Assembly (NCBI RefSeq): GCF_038002605.1
Contig: NZ_JBBOCT010000001.1
Coordinates: forward strand, 1,240,001-1,304,000
Direction of reading: 5' to 3'
Source: Bacillus sp. FSL K6-3431
Lineage (GTDB): Bacteria; Bacillota; Bacilli; Bacillales; Bacillaceae_C
Length of the DNA stretch: 64,000 nt
Positions 18,573-27,317 of this stretch are shown piece by piece; position 1 is the first letter of the stretch; every line of letters starts with the position of its first letter. A model generated the notes under the pieces. The model was not told the origin of the DNA. It searched no databases and saw only the letters and a list, made by a program, of their open reading frames with translations. The position numbers and the translations under genes are program-made.

Positions 18573-19046
18573 ATGGCTATTTCTGTAACTAAACTGAAAA
18601 TAAATTATAAAACACTTGAAGAATTTAAGGATTTTAAGGAGTATGGCGCACAAGAACTATCTATGTTAGAGGATTTGGAAAGCAACATTGTTGAAGATGC
18701 TTCACAATCACCATTTTATGGTATTTACTTCGGTGATAAACTGGTTGCAAGAATGAGTCTCTATCGACAAAAGGCAGCATTTGATCATTATTTCGATCCC
18801 CCTCAAGATTATTTGGACTTATGGAAATTAGAGGTTTTACCAGGTCATCAACAAAAAAATTACGGGAAATTATTAGTTGATTATGCAAAAAGCTATAATA
18901 TTCCAATAAAAACGAATCCTAGGATGAATTCCACGGCATTTTTTGAAAAAATGGGTTTTATACCTGTAACATACGATATGGATCGTGATAAGGGAGAAAA
19001 TCCACTTGTCTGGTATCCTCCTGGTGTATCCGAACAAAAACAATGA
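18573..19046 (+). CDS. ylbP: GNAT family N-acetyltransferase YlbP
   Basis: 157 residues with a GNAT core: a beta strand with SPFYGIYFGDKLVARMSLYR, then LDLWKLEVLPGHQQKNYGKLLVDYAK (about 89-114), where QxxxYGK is the acetyl-CoA pyrophosphate loop. The substrate is unknown. GGAGGAGGAG precedes the ATG. It is transcribed away from panE, as ylbP is relative to ylbQ in B. subtilis, so the symbol rests on synteny and family. Confidence 0.85.
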   Translation: MAISVTKLKINYKTLEEFKDFKEYGAQELSMLEDLESNIVEDASQSPFYGIYFGDKLVARMSLYRQKAAFDHYFDPPQDYLDLWKLEVLPGHQQKNYGKLLVDYAKSYNIPIKTNPRMNSTAFFEKMGFIPVTYDMDRDKGENPLVWYPPGVSEQKQ

Positions 19047-19123
19047 TTGTTTTTTGAAACTTTTTGTATCTCCATCCGTAAACAACTAGGTATCACAGCT
19101 TAATTTATGAAGGAGTGTTATTT

Positions 19124-19567
19124 TTGAAACGTACAGTAGAATTTGTATTAGGAATTATTGGTGTTGTGCTTAGTGCCTTAACGATTTTGTTTGCTTCGTT
19201 AATAAAGTGGGCAGGTAACTCTGCTGAATTTAAATCGACATTACTTGAAGACCCAGAGTTGGTAAGTCTATTCGAGGCGGAAGGTCAAGGCAGTATCAAT
19301 GATATGTTTTCAATCTTGACGGGTTTCGGTACAGCACTTATGGTTGTAGCTATCATAGGAATAATTTTCGGTCTTGTCGGTGTAATTAGTATTAAAGGTA
19401 ATAAAAAACCAAAACTTGCCGGAACTATGTTTATCCTTGGCGCAGTCTTAGTTGGAATTATTTCTCTAGGAACTGGCTTCTTGCCTGCATTACTCTATTT
19501 AATAGCTGGCATTATGTGTTTTGCAAGAAAACCTTCAGTGGAAACAAGTGAGCCAACACAATATTAA
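19124..19567 (+). CDS. DUF4064 family membrane protein
   Basis: 147 residues with four hydrophobic segments (about 5-26, 64-85, 97-116 and 118-134). The shape KRTVEFVLGIIGVVLS at the start and an extracytoplasmic loop with FKSTLLEDPEL fit the DUF4064 family, whose role is unknown to me. I use the TTG at 19124-19126 because AAGGAG ends 8 bases upstream; the GTG nine bases earlier lies within that site. A strong terminator follows directly. It is not part of the B. subtilis ylb order I remember, so it may be a lineage-specific insertion. Confidence 0.75.
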   Translation: MKRTVEFVLGIIGVVLSALTILFASLIKWAGNSAEFKSTLLEDPELVSLFEAEGQGSINDMFSILTGFGTALMVVAIIGIIFGLVGVISIKGNKKPKLAGTMFILGAVLVGIISLGTGFLPALLYLIAGIMCFARKPSVETSEPTQY

Positions 19568-19570
19568 GTA

Positions 19571-19602
19571 AAAAAGAAGAGCCGAAATGAGCTCTTCTTT
19601 TT
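19571..19602 (+). terminator. Terminator of the DUF4064 gene
   Basis: AAAGAAGAGC pairs with GAGCTCTTCTTT across a short loop, followed by TTTTT. It starts three bases after the stop codon and may work on both strands. Confidence 0.85.
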
Positions 19603-19632
19603 ATGTTTAATTATTTATCCTAGTATTTAATG

Positions 19633-19679
19633 CCCCCACCTAATTCCTCGATGTTTCAGCTTACTGGAACGAGTACACT
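19633..19679 (-). repeat. Dispersed repeat D, copy 3
   Basis: CCCCCACCTAATTCC, then a GTTTCAG/CTGGAAC stem with one mismatch, ending GAGTACACT. It lies 11 bases past the gerR stop on the minus strand. Same family as 1255-1301 and 8546-8591. Confidence 0.75.
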
Positions 19680-19690
19680 TTATATTGCAC

Positions 19691-20203
19691 TTAACTAGAT
19701 GTTCTCTCCCTAGCTTGGTTAAGAATATTTAGCAAGGTTTGATATTCAGTCTGCAAATGATCAAAGGTTTTCATACTTTTTTCATTATCTCTAAGTACAT
19801 CATTTAAACTTTCTACTTCTCTCTGTAATCGTTGATTTTCAAGTTTAGTTTTTGCTAACGCCGCGATGGTCATCTCTAATTTCTGAAAAAAAATAGTAAT
19901 ATCATTATTATTTAATTGCTCTACCATATCTGAATCAAGGATTTTATTCCCCTCTTGAAATGGTTGATAAATAGGGTTTACATTTTTTCTTTCTTTTTTT
20001 GCTATTTCAATTCCTTGTTGACATTGCTTTCTTACAAAACTATTCCAACGAAAACCACATGCAGCTGGCGTTCTTTTTAACTTTACGCCGGCTTCTTCGA
20101 AAGCCTTCAACTGGGTACTACCAGCCTTAATGTATGAAAGCACCAACTCAGCTAGTAAATGATCTTCATCAGATGTCCAAGCATCTTGTCGTATCGCAGC
20201 CAT
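19691..20203 (-). CDS. gerR: RsfA-family sporulation regulator GerR (YlbO)
   Basis: A mother-cell transcription factor of the sigma-E regulon in B. subtilis. 170 residues: an N-terminal Myb/SANT-like DNA-binding domain (IRQDAWTSDEDHLLAELVLSY..RTPAACGFRWN, about 3-55) and a C-terminal coiled coil (about 105-165). The ATG at 20201-20203 follows AGGGGTG with a 6-base gap; a GTG three codons earlier lies inside the ribosome site. A sigma-E-like promoter lies about 30 bases upstream. The paralogue RsfA has the same layout, so position next to rpmF decides for gerR. Confidence 0.88.
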   Translation of the reverse strand: MAAIRQDAWTSDEDHLLAELVLSYIKAGSTQLKAFEEAGVKLKRTPAACGFRWNSFVRKQCQQGIEIAKKERKNVNPIYQPFQEGNKILDSDMVEQLNNNDITIFFQKLEMTIAALAKTKLENQRLQREVESLNDVLRDNEKSMKTFDHLQTEYQTLLNILNQARERTSS

Positions 20204-20233
20204 TTTCCTCACCCCTACTTTTTTATTATATAT

Positions 20234-20261
20234 ATGTATTCAATACAAAATTATTATATAA
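20234..20261 (-). promoter_or_regulatory. Possible sigma-E promoter of gerR
   Basis: On the minus strand TTATATA (20255-20261) and AATACAT (20234-20240) are 14 bases apart, close to the sigma-E pattern (ATATT-like -35, CATACA-like -10). It lies about 31 bases before the gerR start, and gerR is sigma-E dependent in B. subtilis. The surrounding AT-richness makes a chance match possible. Confidence 0.4.
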
Positions 20262-20556
20262 ACAATCAGTTTTTTAATATAAACACAAACTTAATCTTCA
20301 ATCTACATTTTTAATATAGATTTTATATTCTGAGTGAAACATATCGGAAATATAAGAAAAGTGAATGAGGAAACTAATAACTTGCAATATCTGATACACA
20401 GAGATTATATCAATGCTCTTCAGACAAATGGAGTGTGATTAAGAGTGGGTTTTAGGCTAACCATTCCTTTGAATAGCTAAAGGTAATGTTTTTGTTCAAA
20501 GCACCGCATTTGATAGACAGGTGATGTTCGCAATTCTACTTTATATTTATATAAAT
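20262..20556. other. Spacer upstream of gerR
   Basis: About 295 bases between the gerR promoter region and the rpmF terminator. No gene, repeat or RNA motif recognised. Confidence 0.3.
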
Positions 20557-20595
20557 AAAAAAACGTGAAGATCCATGGTCTCTTCACGTTTTTTC
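20557..20595 (-). terminator. Terminator of yceD-rpmF
   Basis: AAAAAACGTGAAGA pairs with TCTTCACGTTTTTT across TCCATGG-type loop bases; T-runs exist on both strands. It begins a few bases after the rpmF stop. Confidence 0.9.
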
Positions 20596-20598
20596 ATA

Positions 20599-20772
20599 TT
20601 ATTCGCCTACAACTGTTTTTCCTTTGTATGTTCCACATTCTTTACATACACGGTGTGCAAGTTTCATTTCACCACAATTTGGGCATGCAACCATTCCAGG
20701 CACTTGAAGTTTGAAATGTGTGCGGCGTTGTTTTTTTACAGTTTTAGAAGTTCTTCTTTTTGGTACTGCCAT
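20599..20772 (-). CDS. rpmF: 50S ribosomal protein L32
   Basis: 57 residues, start [20 protein letters not shown] typical of L32. Two cysteine pairs (CPNC at about 30-33 and CKEC at about 43-46) mark the zinc-binding form of the protein. GGAGGTGGGAAG precedes the ATG at 20770-20772; the nine codons upstream in frame are not coding. It forms an operon with yceD, driven by a consensus promoter. Confidence 0.97.
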   Translation of the reverse strand: MAVPKRRTSKTVKKQRRTHFKLQVPGMVACPNCGEMKLAHRVCKECGTYKGKTVVGE

Positions 20773-20826
20773 TCTTCCCACCTCCTTAAAAAATAACATG
20801 TCAAATCAATTTCATATATGATACAG

Positions 20827-21360
20827 TTACTCTTTTTCGCTTTTAAACAAGTCAGCGAGACCTGCTAAACGTGGGTCTATTTTATTCTCACGTTCATTTT
20901 CAAGCTGTTCCTCAGTCATCAATTCCCAACCTTTTCCTTGAGGTAGTGAATGATCATTCTCTACATCTTCGGCAAAAATTTGCATAGGAATTTCCAAAAG
21001 AAGGAGTTCCTCTATCACTGGCTGTAAATCAATCATTCCAGCCTCTGCTACATAATACTGATTAGTTTCATCTAGATTTTTATCTAGTGGATTTAACAAA
21101 AAAGTTTCCATAGCATTAACGTCAATTGGATAATCTACATCTACGAGTGTTCGCGAGCACGGAAGTACCATTGTACCAGATAAATGGATGTGGAAGATTG
21201 CTTTCTGAGAGTCGATATCAACCCTTCCTGTAACATGCACAGGAGACATATCCCTAATCTCTGGATCTGTTTGTTTAAGCTCTTTAGCAACATCTATTAT
21301 CTCGTCCATTTTTAATTTACTATCGCGAAACTTTTGAAGCTCAGTTACTGTCCATTTCAA
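20827..21360 (-). CDS. yceD: YceD/DUF177 family protein (YlbN)
   Basis: 177 residues of the DUF177 family that is linked with rpmF across bacteria and, in other species, with 23S rRNA maturation. The core IHLSGTMVLPCSRTLVDVDYPIDV (about 75-98) holds the conserved cysteine; the family often has a second pair, which I do not see. I use the TTG at 21358-21360 (MKWTVTEL) with AGAGGTG about 6 bases upstream; a GTG three codons earlier lies inside that site. A perfect sigma-A promoter lies 28-56 bases upstream. Confidence 0.9.
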   Translation of the reverse strand: MKWTVTELQKFRDSKLKMDEIIDVAKELKQTDPEIRDMSPVHVTGRVDIDSQKAIFHIHLSGTMVLPCSRTLVDVDYPIDVNAMETFLLNPLDKNLDETNQYYVAEAGMIDLQPVIEELLLLEIPMQIFAEDVENDHSLPQGKGWELMTEEQLENERENKIDPRLAGLADLFKSEKE

Positions 21361-21387
21361 TGTTATCACCTCTAGGCAACAAAAATA

Positions 21388-21416
21388 ATTATAGCTTTCG
21401 ATATAGCGTTTGTCAA
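21388..21416 (-). promoter_or_regulatory. Consensus sigma-A promoter of yceD-rpmF
   Basis: On the minus strand TTGACA (21411-21416) and TATAAT (21388-21393) are separated by exactly 17 bases. Both hexamers match the consensus fully, which fits a ribosomal protein operon. Confidence 0.9.
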
Positions 21417-22014
21417 CATATTATCTTTACATTAGCCATTAATACAACTCTGAACAAAGCAAGTCCTATCTATATTCTACTTGAATATACAAACATTGCA
21501 AATAGAGATTAATTCTCCTAGCGATAAAATATGCTTTCAGTGGAGTTAACGAATATCCACACCACTATCAAACACGAATTTTCCCCCTAAAATATTTCCA
21601 GTGATTGTATAAAACTTGAATTCCTAACCCATATTTTGAGTCATTTTCATTCAATATAGTTTAACCTAATTACAGACATCCAACTCCTGTAGGCATGCCT
21701 AGCCGATACAAGCTATGTCGACTTTGACGTGAACGCACCATGTTCTAGCCGACCTAACTCGTATACAGGCGCTTACTTTTTTCTTTTTTGAAGCTTTTCA
21801 AGTATGATGTGATTAAGTATATTATAGACTCTCCAAATTTCGAGGCGTAAATCTGTCGTATTTCCAAAAACCAACTGGGAATTAAGCTTTATTGTTTGGT
21901 ATTCGGTTTCAAATTTTTTTTCAAAAAGATACATACCAAAGAAGCGCGTCACATATTTATTTTTTTAAAAAGGCTGTTTTTGCAAACATTGTTGCTTTAC
22001 CAAGGTAGTGCGTG
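21417..22014. other. Gene-free spacer before repeat A
   Basis: About 600 AT-rich bases with no credible open frame on either strand. I see scattered short palindromes (for example around GGCATGCC near 21690) but no motif that I can name. Confidence 0.4.
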
Positions 22015-22364
22015 GTTGATTTCCGCTACAGTTGATCCCTTTCCGCGGGGCGGGCGGTTTGTCTAGCTACAGCGCCTAGCCCCTAGAGGTCATAAGTCAT
22101 ATTTCTACGTGGCTGAAAGGCAAGCCACTACGCAACCTGCCTAAGGGTTGGTTTAGCTAAGAGTAGCAAAAGGTATGAACAGTCGCCCTACTATGAGCCT
22201 AAAAATATCTCGGTTGATTGGAGTGGGAGGCGGCAACTGAGGGATATTACGGAACGAAGCCGTTGCAACATCGTGTGGCAACGGCTTCGTGACCAACATT
22301 CTGTTGGCTTGAGGCGGTTTACCGCACGCCCCCCGGAACGCGTCCGCCTGGAACGGAAATCAAC
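22015..22364. repeat. Composite repeat A with a nested B element
   Basis: 350 bases bounded by GTTGATTTCCG (22015-22025) and CGGAAATCAAC (22354-22364), a perfect 11-bp inverted repeat. A third A-type end (GTTGATTGGAGTGGGAGG, about 22213) lies inside, so at least two A units are fused. Within lies repeat B from 22061. A 13-bp perfect hairpin sits at 22254-22290. Local GC is far above the flanks. A 92-residue frame that begins inside it is not a gene. Confidence 0.75.
22061..22200. repeat. Dispersed repeat B, copy 1 (inside A)
   Basis: Starts GTCTAGCTACAGCGCCTAGC and carries GTCATAAGTC; the start matches 62728 onward. The right limit is not clear. Its place inside an A unit shows that B inserted later. 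Confidence 0.6.
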
Positions 22365-22552
22365 GGTGGTAGGAAGACACGTCGTATGTAGAGTATTTAT
22401 CTCATTCCATATAGAATGGGTAATTCTACTAATAAAAAGTGAACGATCCCCTATTAAAAGTAAGAGGCGTCATGAAAAAATGGCACAAGAAAATCTTGTA
22501 CTATCCGGCTTGGTGAATGCCGAGAGTCTATTAGTCCCATGGAGGTTTTAAA

Positions 22553-23776
22553 ATGAGAAGTGCAGGTGTTGTAGTAGAATATAATCCTTTTCATAATGGA
22601 CATAATTATCATATCCAAGAAACAAAACGCAAATCTCAAGCGGATGTTATTATTGCGGTCATGAGCGGAAATTTTTTACAAAGAGGTGAACCAGCACTTG
22701 TTTCAAAATGGAGCCGTACCAAAATGGCTTTGAAAGCTGGTGCAGATATTATTATAGAGCTTCCTTACGCTTTTGCTGTTCAAAAAGCCGAAACCTTTGC
22801 TTACGGGTCAGTGTTTCTGCTAAATGCACTAAAATGTAATACTATTTGCTTCGGAAGTGAAAGAGGAGATTTATTACCCTTCATACGTACACTCCACTTT
22901 CTAGAACAGCATAAGGAAGATTATGATGATTGGATACATAGCTATATGAAAGAAGGATTAAGCTACCCTACTGCAGCAAGCAATGCATATAAGAGGTTAG
23001 ATCCTCCTGATGACTTGATTGATCTGTCCAAACCTAATAATATACTCGGATTTCATTATTTATCCGCAGCAGCTAATATAAATAAACAAATCGAGTTTAT
23101 TACGATTAATCGACAAAATGCTGACTACCATGATGAAGATTTTCAGCATGCAACAATTGCTAGTGCTACTGCAATTCGCAAATCATTGCAGCAACACTCG
23201 AGTTTAGATAAGGTACGTTCTTTTATGCCTGATACTACATATTCAGAACTTGCTACATACAAAACAGCATATGGACAATTTCATGATTGGGAAAACTATT
23301 GGCCATACTTGCAATACCAATTACTCACGATCGATGCAGATGAATTACGAACTATTTATGAAGTTGAAGAAGGAATTGAAAACCGCCTCATTAAAGCTGC
23401 GCGGCAAGCAGAAAGCTTTTTAGCCTTCATGCAAATGATTAAGACAAAAAGATATACATGGACAAGGCTTCAGAGATTATGCACACATATTTTATGCAAT
23501 TGTAAAAAAAGTGATATAAATAAAATAGGTAAAAATCCTTCATATATTAGACTACTTGGTATGAGTGAAGCTGGTAGAATTTATTTAAATCAAGTAAAGA
23601 AGGATCTTCCTATACCACTTATTGCGAAAGTTTCAGCTTTTCCTAAAGAATTACTACAGCTCGATTTAAAAGCAGCTAATGTATACACACTTGGTTTATC
23701 TGAGCCTGAGAGATCCAAATTATTTAAACTTGAATTCGAACAGCCTCCGATTTATTTTGACTCCGCAAAACAATAG
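22553..23776 (+). CDS. tmcAL: tRNA(Met) cytidine acetate ligase TmcAL (YlbM)
   Basis: Forms N4-acetylcytidine at the wobble base of elongator tRNA-Met from acetate and ATP, as shown for the B. subtilis enzyme. 407 residues: nucleotidyltransferase-like core with VVEYNPFHNGHNYH (about 6-19, the HxGH motif), VIAVMSGNFLQRGEPAL (about 33-49), KAGADIIIELP and FGSERGD. Full family length. GGAGG lies 8 bases before the ATG. It is transcribed opposite to ylbK, as in B. subtilis, but the ylbL gene usually next to it is absent. Confidence 0.95.
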   Translation: MRSAGVVVEYNPFHNGHNYHIQETKRKSQADVIIAVMSGNFLQRGEPALVSKWSRTKMALKAGADIIIELPYAFAVQKAETFAYGSVFLLNALKCNTICFGSERGDLLPFIRTLHFLEQHKEDYDDWIHSYMKEGLSYPTAASNAYKRLDPPDDLIDLSKPNNILGFHYLSAAANINKQIEFITINRQNADYHDEDFQHATIASATAIRKSLQQHSSLDKVRSFMPDTTYSELATYKTAYGQFHDWENYWPYLQYQLLTIDADELRTIYEVEEGIENRLIKAARQAESFLAFMQMIKTKRYTWTRLQRLCTHILCNCKKSDINKIGKNPSYIRLLGMSEAGRIYLNQVKKDLPIPLIAKVSAFPKELLQLDLKAANVYTLGLSEPERSKLFKLEFEQPPIYFDSAKQ

Positions 23777-23839
23777 AAAAACAGTCGACTCTGGCTAATC
23801 TATTGTTTTAATCATTAAGTTAACATAATAATATTATAT

Positions 23840-24634
23840 TCACTTGTCACATCTATTTATTTGAAATTCATTTATTACTGCTTTTATTTGTGGCATTTTT
23901 TTAATTGTAGCTTCTTCTCCCGCTTTAATAATGTCAGCAATATTTTTAAACGCACGTGCACTAAACATTTCTACGGAAGGATGGATCATGACATCTGATT
24001 CATTCTCTCGTGTAGCACCAATTTCCATCTGCAATATATCTAGGCTTTGCATAATAACATCATATACATTCGATATTTCTGCCTGTTTATTTACTCTTGC
24101 AACATCTGAGCCGATAATAATATCTGCCCCCATTCTTTTTACAGTTGATACAGGAACTCGATCTACAACGCCTCCATCCACTAATAATCTGCCATTTATC
24201 TTTTCTGGTGAAAATATTCCTGGTATGGAAATACTCGCCCTCACTGCCTCCGCTATCGATCCTTTCATAAATTCCACTTTTTCACCTGTTTGTAAATCTG
24301 TTGCAATGACACAAATAGGAATTTTTAAATCCTCTATATTACCACCATGGACGAAAAGTTTAATGAGGCTTTTCACCCGTTTACCAGCTATAAATCCCAT
24401 TTTAGGTACAGTTAGGTCAAGATAATATTTTTTTCGGAAGGCAATAGACAACTGAATCATCTTGTCAATATCGTGTCCAAATGCATAAAAGCAAGCTACA
24501 AGCGCACCCATACTACTTCCAGCAATTAAATCGACGGGAATATTATTTTCTTTTAATACTTTTAATACACCTAAATGGGCAAAGCCTCTAGCACCTCCAG
24601 ATCCTAATGCCAACCCTATCCTCGGCATATCCAT
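23840..24634 (-). CDS. ylbK: Patatin-like phospholipase family protein YlbK
   Basis: 264 residues with a complete patatin catalytic set: oxyanion loop GSGGARG (about 11-17), nucleophile GSSMG (about 39-43) and DGG near residue 155 for the catalytic aspartate. Such proteins are serine lipid acyl hydrolases, but the bacterial substrate is not known. No signal peptide is visible, so it is probably cytoplasmic or on the inner membrane face. AGGAGGAG precedes the ATG with an 8-base gap. Same position as ylbK of B. subtilis, without its neighbour ylbL. Confidence 0.88.
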   Translation of the reverse strand: MDMPRIGLALGSGGARGFAHLGVLKVLKENNIPVDLIAGSSMGALVACFYAFGHDIDKMIQLSIAFRKKYYLDLTVPKMGFIAGKRVKSLIKLFVHGGNIEDLKIPICVIATDLQTGEKVEFMKGSIAEAVRASISIPGIFSPEKINGRLLVDGGVVDRVPVSTVKRMGADIIIGSDVARVNKQAEISNVYDVIMQSLDILQMEIGATRENESDVMIHPSVEMFSARAFKNIADIIKAGEEATIKKMPQIKAVINEFQINRCDK

Positions 24635-24722
24635 TCATATCTCCTCCTTTTTTATTTTATGGTCTAATCTCAAGGCATATGAGTATATTGATTATGTGGA
24701 TGTTGGACAGGAGGTAGATAAA

Positions 24723-25937
24723 TTGAAGCTTTCTATTATAAAAACATTTTTTCTCGCTTTAGTAGTTACAATCATGGCATTCTCCATGATCCTTCTACCT
24801 AAAGAATCATTTGAAGCATCCATAAGAGGTTTAAATATGTGGTGGGAAATTGTATTCCCTTCTTTATTTCCTTTTTTTGTTATTTCAGAGTTATTGATTG
24901 GTTTCGGGGTAGTTAGATTCTTGGGTGTTTTACTTGAACCATTTATGAGACCACTGTTTAGAGTACCTGGCGTTGGAGGGTTTGCATGGGCGATGGGAAT
25001 GGCAACAGGTTTTCCAGCAGGAGCAAAATTAACTTCTCACCTCCGTATGGAAGGACATTTAACTAGAATCGAAGCGGAACGGTTAGTTTCATTCACTAAT
25101 TCATCTAGTCCACTTTTTATTTTCGGAGCAGTTTCTATTGGCTTTTTTCAAAATCCAAGGCTAGGTTTCCTGTTAGCCTTTGCACATTATTTAGGTAATT
25201 TTTTCGTAGGAATTACAATGAGGTATTATGGTAGTAGTAAAACAAAAAAAGGAATCAAAAGAGCTTCATCAAGAACATTATTTGTTCAAGCCTTAGCTGC
25301 CCTTCATCACACACGAATAAAAAATAACAAACCTTTAGGTAAGCTTTTGGGTGACGCTGTTATCTCATCGATTCATACCCTACTAATGATCGGCGGTTTT
25401 ATCATCTTGTTTTCAGTGATCAATAAAATATTATTCCACTTGCACATTACGTCCATTCTTGCCAAATTGATGGGATTTGTACTTGGCTTTTTCCAACTAC
25501 CAGCAGAATTAAGTACTTCTTTGATCGCGGGTCTGTTTGAAATCACACTTGGAAGTCAAATGTCGAGTGAGGTACACGCAGCAAGTATGATGGCACAAGT
25601 TATTGTTGTTAGTTTTATTTTAGGGTTCAGTGGTTTTAGTGTACAAGCTCAAGTTGCGAGTATTATAGCTCAAACAGATATCAGGTTTAAGCCTTTCTTT
25701 TTTGCACGAATATTACATGGATTATTAGCTGGCTTTTTTGCATTTGTTCTTTGGAAGCTTATTCCAAAGACATTTTACTTAGTAACCGAAGATCAAGCAG
25801 TACCTGCCATTGTCTTTCTACATGACACTTGGTGGGCTAATATCTTTCACTTCTTTGCTAAAAGCGGACCACTAATAACCATTTTCTCGTTACTTATATA
25901 TATCTTTATTTATTTTTCAAAAACAAAGAAAACATAA
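24723..25937 (+). CDS. ylbJ: Sporulation integral membrane protein YlbJ
   Basis: 404 residues with eight or more membrane segments and the Gate/nucleoside-recognition fold: ESFEASIRGLNMWWEIVFPSLFPFF near the start, GMATGFPAGAKL (about 98-109) and NSSSPLFIFGAVS. In B. subtilis it belongs to the sigma-E regulon and is needed for a normal spore cortex. I use the TTG at 24723-24725 since AGGAGGT lies 7 bases upstream; the open frame runs nine codons further. It is divergent from ylbK, with 88 bases between the starts. Confidence 0.9.
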   Translation: MKLSIIKTFFLALVVTIMAFSMILLPKESFEASIRGLNMWWEIVFPSLFPFFVISELLIGFGVVRFLGVLLEPFMRPLFRVPGVGGFAWAMGMATGFPAGAKLTSHLRMEGHLTRIEAERLVSFTNSSSPLFIFGAVSIGFFQNPRLGFLLAFAHYLGNFFVGITMRYYGSSKTKKGIKRASSRTLFVQALAALHHTRIKNNKPLGKLLGDAVISSIHTLLMIGGFIILFSVINKILFHLHITSILAKLMGFVLGFFQLPAELSTSLIAGLFEITLGSQMSSEVHAASMMAQVIVVSFILGFSGFSVQAQVASIIAQTDIRFKPFFFARILHGLLAGFFAFVLWKLIPKTFYLVTEDQAVPAIVFLHDTWWANIFHFFAKSGPLITIFSLLIYIFIYFSKTKKT

Positions 25938-25983
25938 TCATTCCAACTTGGTTGGGATTATGCCTTCTTTGTTTGCGGAATCT

Positions 25984-27037
<1,054 letters not shown>

Positions 27038-27127
27038 TATCTCCACCATTTTACCTTTAGATTTTCTTTTCCATCCTACCATATTTTAATTTAGCAAGCT
27101 ATTGTTAGAGCGTAAGTATTCCTGATT

Positions 27128-27155
27128 GTATAATATTTCTATTTTAGGAAATAAT
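27128..27155 (+). promoter_or_regulatory. Sigma-F-like promoter of the csfG-like RNA
   Basis: GTATA (27128-27132) and GGAAATAAT (27147-27155), 14 bases apart. The second part fits the sigma-F -10 pattern (GG, A at fifth and seventh, T at ninth). In B. subtilis csfG depends on sigma-F and sigma-G. Confidence 0.55.
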
Positions 27156-27160
27156 GAAGA

Positions 27161-27311
27161 TAACAGCATCCACAAGGTGTTGTTGCAAAACACGGAGAAG
27201 ACTTACGTTTCCCCATAAGTTCTTCATCCGGTTTCTCCTCTCCCTTTGCCTTCTATCTGCTTAGTGCAGAATTAGAAGGACCCTGCATTATTTATGCAGG
27301 GTTTTTTTTAT
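27161..27311 (+). ncRNA. csfG: Probable csfG sporulation small RNA (ylbH motif)
   Basis: A plus-strand transcription unit with no open frame between rsmD and the next gene. From 5': hairpin GAAGACTTA/TAAGTTCTTC (27197-27225), a pyrimidine-rich single strand TTTCTCCTCTCCCTTTGCC (about 27232-27250), hairpin CCTTCTATCTGC/GCAGA..TAGAAGG (27249-27279), and a terminator ACCCTGCAT/ATGCAGGGT followed by T8 (27280-27309). Known from the literature: CsfG is a conserved sRNA of spore formers encoded between ylbG and ylbH. Position, strand relative to ylbH, terminator and a sigma-F-like promoter agree. I could not align it to a covariance model; the 5' end is estimated from the promoter. Confidence 0.72.
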
Positions 27312-27317
27312 TGATTT

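Noticed and set aside
22273..22551. 92-residue plus-strand open frame upstream of tmcAL
   Set aside because: It runs through repeat A, has no ribosome site and an arginine-rich, unnatural composition.
25938..25983. Hairpin between ylbJ and coaD (TCCAACTTGGTTGGGA)
   Set aside because: The stem is short and no T-run follows on either strand, so I did not call a terminator.
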